From contig JAFZBT010000018.1 in assembly GCA_017561615.1 (NCBI GenBank), positions 1 to 8,465 on the forward strand: 8,465 nt of DNA, in the 5' to 3' direction. How positions within the stretch are numbered: the stretch's first letter is position 1; the number at the start of each line of letters is the position of its first letter. Positions 1 to 6,703 of this stretch are shown piece after piece. Below the pieces are notes generated by a model, which worked only from the letters and a program-made list of their open reading frames with translations, searched no databases and was not told where the DNA came from. A program made the position numbers and the translations under genes. Source of the stretch: Erysipelotrichaceae bacterium. Its GTDB lineage: Bacteria > Bacillota_I > Bacilli_A > Erysipelotrichales > Erysipelotrichaceae.

Positions 1-758
1 ATGAAAAGACCGCAAATGAGGCTCTGCTGAAGTGGGCAGAAACGCCCTTCTATGCCCTGGCCGGCCCGACGACCCGGGCGGCAGTCGACCGGATCCGCGG
101 ACAGGAAATCACTGTTCCGGCGTTTGTCATGGCTGTTGACAACAGCAAGGCTACCAACGGCAGCGCCATGAAGATCGCGCCGGTTGGTCTGGCCAGTAAC
201 GGCGATGTTGACAGGGCCATCAGGGATGCCATTGTTATTTGCCGGCCTACCCACAACAATTCCACCTCCCTTTCCGCAGCCTGCGCGGTAGCCGCTGCCG
301 TCAGCGCCGCTCTGGCTGATGATGCCAGCCTGGATTCCATCATCGAAGCCGGACTGAAGGGGGCTAAGGAAGGAGAAAGACACGGCGTTCAGATGTCGAC
401 GCCTTCCGTATACGAAAGGATCAGACTGGCCGTCAGGATCGGCAGGGAACATGAGGGGGATGACCTGACGGTCATGAAGAAGATGTCAGAGATCATCGGC
501 ACCGGCCTGGCCGCTGCCGAAGCAGTACCTAGCGCCTTCGGCTTTCTGGCCGCCAGCGGAGGCGATACGATGAGAGCGATCATCATGGGAGTAAACGCCG
601 GCAACGACACTGACACCGTGGCAACCATCGCGGGCGCCATGGCCGGGACCTATGAAGGCTATCATGATGAGGAAATGCTGAAGACGATCAACGAAGTCAA
701 CGGCTTTGACCTGGAAAAGATGGCGAAAGAACTGCGGGAGGTAGCGGAAAATGCATGA
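1..758 (+). CDS. ADP-ribosylglycohydrolase-family protein (5' truncated)
   Basis: The reading frame is open from the left edge (codons start at base 3) and ends at TGA 756-758, so the N-terminal part of the gene is missing from the window. About 251 residues are visible. The C-terminal part carries the family hallmark NAGNDTDTVATIAGAMAGTY; the DTDT (bases 606-617) corresponds to the aspartates that bind magnesium in ADP-ribosylglycohydrolases (DraG/ARH fold). Further upstream, SNGD and RPTHNNSTSLSAA match other conserved helices of this all-alpha fold. Family members remove ADP-ribose from proteins or small molecules, but many bacterial members have unknown glycoside or nucleoside-like substrates. 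The usual GGDTDT is GNDTDT here. It is cytosolic as far as visible. Its end overlaps the following PfkB kinase gene by 8 bases, which suggests coupled hydrolysis and phosphorylation of one substrate. The family call is firm; the substrate is unknown. Confidence 0.88.
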   Translation, partial: EKTANEALLKWAETPFYALAGPTTRAAVDRIRGQEITVPAFVMAVDNSKATNGSAMKIAPVGLASNGDVDRAIRDAIVICRPTHNNSTSLSAACAVAAAVSAALADDASLDSIIEAGLKGAKEGERHGVQMSTPSVYERIRLAVRIGREHEGDDLTVMKKMSEIIGTGLAAAEAVPSAFGFLAASGGDTMRAIIMGVNAGNDTDTVATIAGAMAGTYEGYHDEEMLKTINEVNGFDLEKMAKELREVAENA

Positions 759-1671
759 TTACCTGCTTGCCGTCGCCGGCAGCGACATCGATCACTTCTA
801 TCAGACAGAGACCTTTTTAAAGCCCGGGGATGCCTGCATCTGCACCCCGCTGTATCAGAAGGTCGGCGGCTGCGTGCTGAACGTCGGGGCCGTGGCCCAG
901 GCTGCGGGGCTTGACTGCGTGGTGCTGGATTATCTGAAGGAAAACGACGGGGAAACGGACCTGCTGGTAAAGACCTTAAGAGAAAAGCGCATCGATGTCA
1001 GCCGGATACGCTACGGGCAGGACGTGGTCAACGGCAGCTGCCTGATCATGCAGTGCGGAGGGGAAAAGTGCATCTATGTCATCGACCCGCAGAGGCCGTT
1101 CTTTGAAGTCGATGAGCAGATGCAGGAACTGCTGAATAAAGCGGAATACATCTATTCCCTGGCCAGGATCCTGAAGACTTCCTTCCAGGATCTGCAGCCG
1201 CTGAGAGAAGCCCGCCGGCACGGTGCCAGGGTGATCTTTGACGGCGGCTGTCAGTACCGGGATGATTATGAAAGGGAAACGATCATGGAACTGGCTGACG
1301 GTCTGTTTCTCAATGAAAAGGCCTACGGCAGACTCTGCGAAGTTACCGGTTGTCAGGCCGTGGACAGACTGCTGGAAAGAGGATGTGAATTTGTCTGCGT
1401 GACCGCCGGAGAGAAGGGAGCCACCTGTCATACCCGGGACGGTGCGTTCTTCCAGCCGGCCTTTAAGGTCGACGTGGTTGATTCCACCGGCGCCGGTGAC
1501 AGCTTTGCCGGCTGCTTTTTGGCCTGCCGGCATCAGGGGATGGACTATCAGCGTTCGCTGTATCTGGCCTCGGCAGCCGGGGCATACTGCTGCACGCGGG
1601 AGGGCGGCATGGCTGGCAGCGTTGAGCTGAAGGAAATTGAACAGTTTGCCAGAGATCTTGATTTCAGATGA
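751..1671 (+). CDS. PfkB/ribokinase-family sugar or nucleoside kinase
   Basis: A 306-residue protein of normal length for the PfkB family, which transfers phosphate from ATP to sugars or nucleosides. The N-terminal half has the glycine-rich substrate motif VGGCVLNVGAVAQAAG (about residues 38-53). The C-terminal half has the family signature DSTGAGDSF (residues 244-252), in which Asp250 is the expected catalytic base and the GAG forms the anion hole. The start at ATG 751 is supported by a GGGAGG ribosome site at 736-741; the gene overlaps the stop of the upstream glycohydrolase gene by 8 bases, so the two are probably translationally coupled. An epimerase-family gene lies two genes downstream. 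The natural guess is that it phosphorylates the sugar or nucleoside released by the glycohydrolase. PfkB members are hard to tell apart by substrate (ribose, fructose, nucleosides, ketohexoses), so no gene name is given. Confidence 0.9.
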   Translation: MHDYLLAVAGSDIDHFYQTETFLKPGDACICTPLYQKVGGCVLNVGAVAQAAGLDCVVLDYLKENDGETDLLVKTLREKRIDVSRIRYGQDVVNGSCLIMQCGGEKCIYVIDPQRPFFEVDEQMQELLNKAEYIYSLARILKTSFQDLQPLREARRHGARVIFDGGCQYRDDYERETIMELADGLFLNEKAYGRLCEVTGCQAVDRLLERGCEFVCVTAGEKGATCHTRDGAFFQPAFKVDVVDSTGAGDSFAGCFLACRHQGMDYQRSLYLASAAGAYCCTREGGMAGSVELKEIEQFARDLDFR

Positions 1672-1700
1672 TCCAAGACAGCGGCAGGGATATACGAAAA

Positions 1701-1709
1701 GGAAAGGAG
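1701..1709 (+). promoter_or_regulatory. Ribosome binding site deciding the SDR start
   Basis: GGAAAGGAG lies 5 bases before ATG 1715. The earlier in-frame ATG at 1637 lies inside the kinase gene, has no comparable site, and would add 26 residues before the Rossmann strand. Confidence 0.8.
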
Positions 1710-1714
1710 CACAT

Positions 1715-2590
1715 ATGAAAGTACTTGTTACCGGAGCCTCCGGACTGGTCGGCGAAGAGATCGCGGACGTGTTTGCCGAAAGAGGACACGAAGTGGTCAG
1801 GCTCGCAGGGCGTAAGGATCTGGATCTTACGGACGTTAACAACACGATCATCCGGATCGTGACGGAAAATCCGGATCTCATCGTTCATGCGGCCGCCCTT
1901 AAGGACGTTGACGAAGCGGAGAGAAATCCGGAATACACCTATGTCAACAACTCGCTGGCGACCCGCAACGTCGCCCTGGCAGCCCGGAAAGCTGACGCCG
2001 TCATTCTGTACATAAGCACTGACGCGGTCTTCAGCGGCGAAAAGGGCAGTCCTTATCACGAATATGACCAGACCGGTCCCATCAACGTCTACGGCTTCAG
2101 CAAGCTGGCCGGGGAGAACGAGATTAAGAGCCTGTGTTCAAGGTACTACATCATCAGAACCGGACTGCAGTTCGGCACCAAGGGACATCCTGAACGGAAC
2201 ATGGCTCTGAATCTGATCAGAAGATGGGAAAAGGGAGAGACGGTTGACGCGGGCATCGACCAGGTCTGTTCCAATACCTATACTCATGATCTGGCGGTGG
2301 CTATCGAGAAGATCGCCCTGAGCGGAGCGTATGGGACCTATCATGTCGTCAACAGCGGCGAGGCTTCCCGCTACGAGTTTTACAAGAAACTTTGTGTACT
2401 GACCGGTTTCCCCGAAGAACTGGTCAAGCCGGTAGAAGCCGCCGCCATCAAGTTTGCCAGAAGACAGCGTTATTCGCCGCTGATCTCGCTGACCTATGAA
2501 TCGCTGTTTCATGAACAGCTGCCCGACTGGCAGGACGCCGCCGAGCGCTTCATGGATGAATACAGAAGAAACAAAGGAGAGGAAAAATGA
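1715..2590 (+). CDS. RmlD-like NAD(P)-dependent sugar reductase/epimerase (extended SDR)
   Basis: A 291-residue extended short-chain dehydrogenase resembling dTDP-4-dehydrorhamnose reductase (RmlD/RfbD). Residues 7-13, GASGLVG, form the Rossmann nucleotide-binding loop. STD (101-103) and YGFSK (Tyr126, Lys130) give the Ser/Thr-Tyr-Lys active site. HAAALKDVDEAERNPE (58-73) matches the conserved loop after beta-4. RmlD usually has STDYVF, here STDAVF. The frame is open back to 1637, but the start at 1715 is preferred: GGAAAGGAG sits just upstream (1701-1709) and the Rossmann strand begins at residue 2. No other rhamnose genes are near, so a role in dTDP-rhamnose synthesis is doubtful; the neighbours suggest oxidation or reduction of a sugar or sugar phosphate in a catabolic or salvage pathway. 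The stop overlaps the next start by ATGA. Fold and cofactor class are secure, the reaction is not. Confidence 0.82.
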   Translation: MKVLVTGASGLVGEEIADVFAERGHEVVRLAGRKDLDLTDVNNTIIRIVTENPDLIVHAAALKDVDEAERNPEYTYVNNSLATRNVALAARKADAVILYISTDAVFSGEKGSPYHEYDQTGPINVYGFSKLAGENEIKSLCSRYYIIRTGLQFGTKGHPERNMALNLIRRWEKGETVDAGIDQVCSNTYTHDLAVAIEKIALSGAYGTYHVVNSGEASRYEFYKKLCVLTGFPEELVKPVEAAAIKFARRQRYSPLISLTYESLFHEQLPDWQDAAERFMDEYRRNKGEEK

Positions 2591-3264
2591 AGAAGATCGG
2601 TTTTTATGCCAACATCTGGGCACTCAAGCCCTGGGAGATCCTGGACTATGTCAAGGCGTTTGAAGAGACCCACACGGAGGGTCTGCATTTTGACATCATG
2701 GACGGCCATTATGTTCCCAACCTCGCCATGGGCGTAGATGAAGCCCCCTTATGGCATTCCCTTACCAGGATCCCGCTGGATTTCCACGTCATGGCCTACG
2801 AACCGGAAAGAATCATCGAGCGCTACGAATTAAGAGAAGGTGACCGCGTCAGCATTCATCCGGAAACCACGGCCCATCCCTACCGGGTCATGGAAGAGCT
2901 CAGGGACAGGGGCGTAAGGACCGGCTATACGATCAGCCCCAGCATTACGATGGATTATGTCAGGGAAGCGCTGCCGGTACTGGATTTCGTCAACTTCATG
3001 GCGGTCAACCCCGGCTTCTTCGGCAAGCCGATGGTTCCCAACGCCATCGAGAAACTGGAAAGGCTGCGTCAGATCTGCGATCTGGCTGACCATCACATCG
3101 AAATCACCGTCGATGGCAGCATCATTCCGGAGCACGGACGGCTGTACGTGCAGGCCGGCGCCGATTCGCTGGTAGCCGGTCCCTCCACCCTGGAAAAGGA
3201 AGGCCCGTCCAAATATGCGGAAAGGATGGAAGCCTACTGCCGGGAGATCGGCGTGGAGCATTAG
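2587..3264 (+). CDS. Ribulose-phosphate/allulose-6-phosphate 3-epimerase family protein, divergent
   Basis: A 225-residue TIM barrel of the ribulose-phosphate 3-epimerase family, which inverts C3 of ketose phosphates using a divalent metal and two aspartates. The ligands are present: His34 and Asp36 in LHFDIMDGHYVPN, His67 in DFHVM, and Asp176 in TVDGS. MAVNPGFFGKP (138-148) is the phosphate-side loop NPGF and AGADSLVAGPS (190-200) the last phosphate loop. Two details resemble E. coli allulose-6-phosphate epimerase AlsE, as remembered, more than housekeeping Rpe: IHPET (90-94) and VDGS in place of DGG. The usual first strand APSILSADF is replaced by a different sequence (GFYANIWAL), so the substrate pocket may differ. 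It starts at an ATGA overlap with the SDR gene, with GGAGAGG at 2576-2582. It is the last gene of its unit, before an intrinsic terminator. The family is certain; the substrate is open. Confidence 0.85.
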   Translation: MKKIGFYANIWALKPWEILDYVKAFEETHTEGLHFDIMDGHYVPNLAMGVDEAPLWHSLTRIPLDFHVMAYEPERIIERYELREGDRVSIHPETTAHPYRVMEELRDRGVRTGYTISPSITMDYVREALPVLDFVNFMAVNPGFFGKPMVPNAIEKLERLRQICDLADHHIEITVDGSIIPEHGRLYVQAGADSLVAGPSTLEKEGPSKYAERMEAYCREIGVEH

Positions 3265-3285
3265 GAAAGCAGGCAGATCGAAGTC

Positions 3286-3309
3286 AAAGGATCGTCAAGA
3301 TCCTTTTTT
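3286..3309 (+). terminator. Intrinsic terminator after the epimerase gene
   Basis: An 8-bp perfect stem, AAAGGATC (3286-3293) with GATCCTTT (3299-3306), closes a GTCAA loop, and the 3' arm merges into a run of six T (3304-3309). It lies 22 bases past the epimerase stop and separates this unit from the NAD operon. Confidence 0.87.
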
Positions 3310-3328
3310 CGTAAAAAAACAAAATTAA

Positions 3329-3347
3329 TATAGTCAAAATGACTATA
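3329..3347 (+). promoter_or_regulatory. Probable NrtR operator (19-bp inverted repeat)
   Basis: TATAGTCAAAATGACTATA has perfect 8-bp arms (TATAGTCA and TGACTATA) around AAA. It lies between the terminator and the nrtR gene and overlaps the first TATAAT box, so a bound dimer would block transcription. In the NrtR family the repressor is usually autoregulated and released from DNA by ADP-ribose. Assignment to NrtR rests on position and symmetry. Confidence 0.82.
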
Positions 3348-3359
3348 ATGTTTTATAAT
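3331..3359 (+). promoter_or_regulatory. Promoter of the NAD salvage operon
   Basis: Two perfect TATAAT boxes occur, at 3344-3349 and 3354-3359. The second has TAGTCA (3331-3336) 17 bases upstream as a 4/6 match to the -35 consensus, but its predicted start would fall at the ribosome site. The first gives a more normal leader but has only A-rich sequence at -35. Both overlap or abut the inverted repeat at 3329-3347. Confidence 0.72.
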
Positions 3360-3365
3360 GCTTAT

Positions 3366-3372
3366 GGGAGGA
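3366..3372 (+). promoter_or_regulatory. Ribosome binding site deciding the nrtR start
   Basis: GGGAGGA lies 8 bases before ATG 3381. The upstream in-frame ATG at 3339 is inside the operator and overlaps the promoter, so it would not be on the transcript. Confidence 0.85.
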
Positions 3373-3380
3373 AGAAAGAG

Positions 3381-4220
3381 ATGGAGATCCTCAATGAAAA
3401 GGGACAGAGCGAAAGCGAATTCCTGGCTGCCTATGATGACAGCATGTACCGCAAGGCCAACAACACGGTGGACATGCTGCTGTTCACGGTCCGCGACGGC
3501 GTTCTGCAGCTGCTGCTGATCAAAAGACGCAACCATCCCTGGATCGGCCGGTGGGCTCTGCCGGGAGGCTTCGTCGAATATGACGAAGATCTGGACACGG
3601 CCGTGCTGAGGGAACTGAAGGAAGAAACCAACGTTTCCGACGCTGCTTACTTCCGGCAGCTCTACACCCTGGGCAAGGTCGACCGCGACCCCCGCAGCCG
3701 CACCATTTCCACTGCCTACCTGTCATTGAGTCCTGAGGAGAATCTCAGGGATGTCAGGGGCGGCGATGACGCCAGGGAAGCAGCCTGGTTTACGGTCGAA
3801 AAGAAGACGGTGGAGCTGAAGGAAAACGAAAGAGTGTCGCTGCTGACGCTGAAAGGGGAGGTGGAGATCAGCTATGAGATCACCGAGACGGTTCAGGGCA
3901 ACTACATTAAGCGCTCTTCCCGGCTGATGAGCGAAGACGAGCTGGCAGCCGACCACATCAAGCTGGTCAACATGGCTGTCGATCAGCTGCGGTCAAATGC
4001 CGTCTCCTCCGGCCTGCTGTTCAACCTGCTGCCGGAGAAGTTCACCCTCAAGGAGGTGCAGACTGCCTATGAAGCAGTCAGCGGCCTGAAGGTGGACACC
4101 CCGAACTTCCGCCGCGGCATCGTTTCCCGGCTGACCGCGACCGGGGAATACCGGAAGAACCGCAAGGCGGCGATGCTGTACAGATTTAATCCGTTATACG
4201 TTAACATGGAGGGTAATTGA
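3381..4220 (+). CDS. nrtR: NrtR, Nudix-related transcriptional regulator of NAD metabolism
   Basis: A 279-residue protein with an N-terminal Nudix domain and a C-terminal winged helix, the NrtR arrangement. The family represses NAD synthesis and salvage genes and releases DNA on binding ADP-ribose. Residues 63-85 form a Nudix box: Gly63, Glu69, Arg77-Glu78 and Glu81-Glu82 fit the consensus, with only the late glycine replaced (Asn84). The preceding RWALPGGF is typical. LLPEKFTLKEVQ, NFRRGI and the final LYRFNP mark the NrtR DNA-binding domain. Many NrtR proteins have lost the catalytic glutamates; these are kept here, so ADP-ribose hydrolysis to ribose 5-phosphate and AMP is possible in addition to regulation. 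The start at 3381 is set by the GGGAGGA site. It is the first gene of the NAD operon, one base before pncA, and is likely autoregulated through the palindrome upstream. Confidence 0.93.
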   Translation: MEILNEKGQSESEFLAAYDDSMYRKANNTVDMLLFTVRDGVLQLLLIKRRNHPWIGRWALPGGFVEYDEDLDTAVLRELKEETNVSDAAYFRQLYTLGKVDRDPRSRTISTAYLSLSPEENLRDVRGGDDAREAAWFTVEKKTVELKENERVSLLTLKGEVEISYEITETVQGNYIKRSSRLMSEDELAADHIKLVNMAVDQLRSNAVSSGLLFNLLPEKFTLKEVQTAYEAVSGLKVDTPNFRRGIVSRLTATGEYRKNRKAAMLYRFNPLYVNMEGN

Positions 4221-4221
4221 C

Positions 4222-4740
4222 ATGAAAAAACTGCTGGTTGTTGTAGATGTTCAGAATGATTTCGTAGACGGTTCCCTGGGAACTTCAGAAGCTGAAGGAA
4301 TCATTGACAGTGTCGTGGAGGCGGTCATGGATGAGCAGTATGATGACGTGATCTTCACCAAGGACACCCACTTTGAAGACTATCTGCTGACTCAGGAAGG
4401 CCGCAACCTTCCCGTCGTTCACTGCGTGAAGGGCACGGAAGGCTGGCAGCTTAATCCGCGGGTCGAGGCGGCGGCAGGCAGAAGAAACGGCAGCGTACGC
4501 GTCGTGGAGAAGACCACCTTCGGATCCGTCAGGCTGGCCGGCATCGCCGGCGGCTACGATGACGTTACCCTGATCGGCCTGTGCACCGACATCTGCGTCA
4601 TTTCCAACGCTCTGCTGATCAAGGCGGTTAATCAGGAAACACCGATCCATGTCATTGAAAAGGCCTGCGCGGGAGTAACTCCCGCCAAGCACGCGGCAGC
4701 GATCGAAACGATGAGAAGCTGCCAGATCGACATCATCTAG
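4222..4740 (+). CDS. pncA: Nicotinamidase (isochorismatase-like cysteine hydrolase)
   Basis: A 172-residue cytosolic hydrolase that converts nicotinamide to nicotinate and ammonia, the entry to the Preiss-Handler pathway. The triad is visible: Asp9 in VVDVQNDF, Lys97 in VVEKTTFGS, and Cys125 in GLCTDICV. Metal ligands fit Asp48 and His50 (TKDTH) and His67 (VVHC). The length is slightly under the 180-210 typical of the family; the loop after TKDTH reads FEDYLLTQEG rather than the common HP-NH pattern, so substrate contacts differ a little. A related amidase acting on another small amide is a formal alternative, but the neighbouring pncB, nadE and nadD make nicotinamidase by far the best call. 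ATG follows the nrtR stop by one base with GGAGGG at 4208-4213. A second cysteine, Cys121, sits four residues before the nucleophile. Confidence 0.9.
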   Translation: MKKLLVVVDVQNDFVDGSLGTSEAEGIIDSVVEAVMDEQYDDVIFTKDTHFEDYLLTQEGRNLPVVHCVKGTEGWQLNPRVEAAAGRRNGSVRVVEKTTFGSVRLAGIAGGYDDVTLIGLCTDICVISNALLIKAVNQETPIHVIEKACAGVTPAKHAAAIETMRSCQIDII

Positions 4741-4755
4741 AAAGCGAGGGCAACA

Positions 4756-5964
4756 ATGGAACAGATCATCACCAGCCTGCTGGAAACCGACATGTACAAG
4801 TTCTCCATGGGGCAGGCAATATATCACCAGTATCCCGAATACATGACGACCTGGGACTTCAAGTGCCGCAATAAGGACGTGCACTTCAGCAAGGAGATGC
4901 TGATGGAGATCAGAAAGCAGATCAAGGCCTACTGCGATCTGCGCTTTCGGGAAGACGAACTGGTCTATCTTGACAGCATCAAGTGGATCAAGGGCTCCTA
5001 CGTCAATTTTCTGAGACTGTGGAGGCCCAACTTTGATGATTTCCTGATCGACGATCAGTCCCCCTGCGGCCTGAGGATCGAGACGCGGGGGTCCTGGCTG
5101 AACACCTCGATGTACGAGATCCCGACCCTGGCCATCGTCAACGAAGTCTACTTCCGGATGAACTTCGACTACGACCGGCTTTACGAGCAGTTCAAGAGAA
5201 GACTGGAAGAGAAGATCGGCTGGCTGAAAGACGGGACCTGCAACCTCGGTTCCTTCTCGGAGTTCGGCTTAAGAAGAAGACTTTCCGGCGAAGCCCAGGA
5301 ACTGGCTGTTAAGAGGCTGAGCGAAGAGAAATACCCCGATTCATCCTTCCTGGGAACTTCCAACGTCTATCTGGCCCGTAAATACAACGTCACCCCGGTG
5401 GGCACCCAGGCGCACGAATGGATCATGTGCGTGGGTCAGGGTAACCACAAGCTCAATCCGGCTTATTCCAACTACTTCGCCTTAAGAAGCTGGGTAGATG
5501 AATACGGCGTTCTGAACGGCACGGCTCTGACCGACACCATAACCACGGAGATGTTCCTCAGGGACTTCGACCTGACCTTCGCGACCCTGTTCTCCGGCGT
5601 CCGTCACGACAGCGCCGATCCCATTGAATGGGGCGAGAAGATCATCGAGCACTACCAGAAGATGGGCATCGACCCCAAAACCAAGACGCTGCTGTTCAGC
5701 GACAGTCTGGACTTCCGGAGAGCTCATGACATCCGCGAGCACTTCAAGGGCCGGGCCAAGGTCGCCTTCGGCATCGGCACCTACATTGCCAACGATACCG
5801 ACGAGAAGTCGCTGAACATCGTCATGAAGACGGTGCTGTGCAACGGTCAGGATGTTGCCAAGCTGTCCGACGTTGCCGGCAAGGGCATGTGCCGCAATCC
5901 TGAATACGTAGATTATCTGGAAAGAAGCATCAATTGGAGGAAAGAACATGAGCAGAGAGTTTGA
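4756..5964 (+). CDS. pncB: Nicotinate phosphoribosyltransferase
   Basis: A 402-residue enzyme that joins nicotinate to PRPP, forming nicotinate mononucleotide with ATP use. Length and sequence fit the E. coli PncB type rather than the longer forms of many Gram-positives. Motifs: LLETDMYKFSMGQA near the N-terminus, FGLRRRLSGEAQ (170-181), GTSNVYLARKY (200-210), and GTQAHEW (216-222), where His220 is the expected phosphorylated histidine. LTDTITTEMFLRDF and FSGVRHDSADP follow, then LFSDSLDF and FGIGTYIANDT in the PRPP-binding part. It starts 15 bases after pncA with a moderate site, GCGAGGG, at 4744-4750, and its last 17 bases overlap the start of nadE, including the region after the nadE ribosome site. 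Product nicotinate mononucleotide is passed to NadD, encoded two genes downstream. No missing key residue was seen. Confidence 0.95.
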   Translation: MEQIITSLLETDMYKFSMGQAIYHQYPEYMTTWDFKCRNKDVHFSKEMLMEIRKQIKAYCDLRFREDELVYLDSIKWIKGSYVNFLRLWRPNFDDFLIDDQSPCGLRIETRGSWLNTSMYEIPTLAIVNEVYFRMNFDYDRLYEQFKRRLEEKIGWLKDGTCNLGSFSEFGLRRRLSGEAQELAVKRLSEEKYPDSSFLGTSNVYLARKYNVTPVGTQAHEWIMCVGQGNHKLNPAYSNYFALRSWVDEYGVLNGTALTDTITTEMFLRDFDLTFATLFSGVRHDSADPIEWGEKIIEHYQKMGIDPKTKTLLFSDSLDFRRAHDIREHFKGRAKVAFGIGTYIANDTDEKSLNIVMKTVLCNGQDVAKLSDVAGKGMCRNPEYVDYLERSINWRKEHEQRV

Positions 5965-6703
5965 TGTAAAGAAACACACTGAGGGAATCATTGAATTCAT
6001 CAGGAATTACTTCCGGGAAAACAACCTGAGAGGCGTCGTCCTGGGCATCAGCGGCGGCAAGGACTCCGGCGTCGTTGCCGGACTGTGCTCGCTGGCGCTG
6101 GGACCGGAAAACGTCATCGGCATTACCATGCCGTGCCATTCCAACCCGACCGACAAAAGCGATGCTCACCTGGTGGCGGAGAAGTTCGGCTTTGAGATGC
6201 TGAACATGGATCTGACCAGCACCTTTGACAGCTTCGTAGCCGAAGCAGGCAAGATCGCCGACTGTTCCAATCCGCTGTCCAACGCCAACATCAACCTCAA
6301 GCCGCGTTTGAGGATGGCGACCAATTACTACATCGCCGCGCTGATGAGCGAGGTCAGAGGCGGGACCTGGATCGTAGCCGGGACCTCCAACAAGTGCGAG
6401 CTGTACGTCGGCTACTTCACCAAGGGCGGCGACAGCACCTATGACATCGGCATCCTCAATGATTTGACCGTCGAGGAGGTCATCGCCGTAGGCGCCTACA
6501 TCGGCGTCCCTGATCCGGTACTCTACAAGGCCCCCAATGACGGACTGTCCGCCAAGACGGATGAGGACAAGATGGGCGTCAGGTATTCGGAGATAGCCAA
6601 GGTCATCAACGGTGAGGAAGGAGAGGGACAGGAACGCATCGAGCAGCTTCACCGCAACGCTGCCCACAAGTTCCATACTCCCTACTATAAGAAATGCGAT
6701 TAG
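5948..6703 (+). CDS. nadE: Ammonia-dependent NAD synthetase
   Basis: A 251-residue N-type ATP pyrophosphatase that amidates deamido-NAD to NAD, the last step of the pathway. SGGKDS (residues 35-40) is the PP-loop that binds ATP. GTSNKCELYVGYFTKGGDS and DIGILNDLTVEEV match the conserved NadE core, and KTDEDKMGVRYSEI the C-terminal deamido-NAD site. There is no N-terminal glutaminase domain, so it should use free ammonia; ammonia freed by PncA could in principle serve. The usual GTGNKSE is GTSNKCE and the lid region reads PCHSNPTDKSDA. GGAGGA at 5937-5942 precedes ATG 5948, inside the end of pncB, giving a 17-base overlap. The stop overlaps the nadD start by 10 bases. Confidence 0.94.
   Translation: MSREFDVKKHTEGIIEFIRNYFRENNLRGVVLGISGGKDSGVVAGLCSLALGPENVIGITMPCHSNPTDKSDAHLVAEKFGFEMLNMDLTSTFDSFVAEAGKIADCSNPLSNANINLKPRLRMATNYYIAALMSEVRGGTWIVAGTSNKCELYVGYFTKGGDSTYDIGILNDLTVEEVIAVGAYIGVPDPVLYKAPNDGLSAKTDEDKMGVRYSEIAKVINGEEGEGQERIEQLHRNAAHKFHTPYYKKCD

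Noticed and set aside
1637..1714. Longer SDR start at ATG 1637.
   Set aside because: It adds 26 residues of kinase-overlapping and intergenic sequence before the Rossmann strand, without a ribosome site.
976..1881. A 301-codon open frame on the minus strand.
   Set aside because: It lies opposite the kinase and SDR genes, both with clear family motifs and ribosome sites; its translation shows no recognisable domain. It is a by-product of codon bias.
3339..3380. Longer nrtR start at ATG 3339.
   Set aside because: It falls inside the palindrome and the promoter and lacks a ribosome site; ATG 3381 has GGGAGGA at the right distance.
3265..3380. A riboswitch or small RNA in the gap before nrtR.
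   Set aside because: The 116 bases are fully explained by an intrinsic terminator, the operator-promoter and a ribosome site; there is no room for an aptamer.
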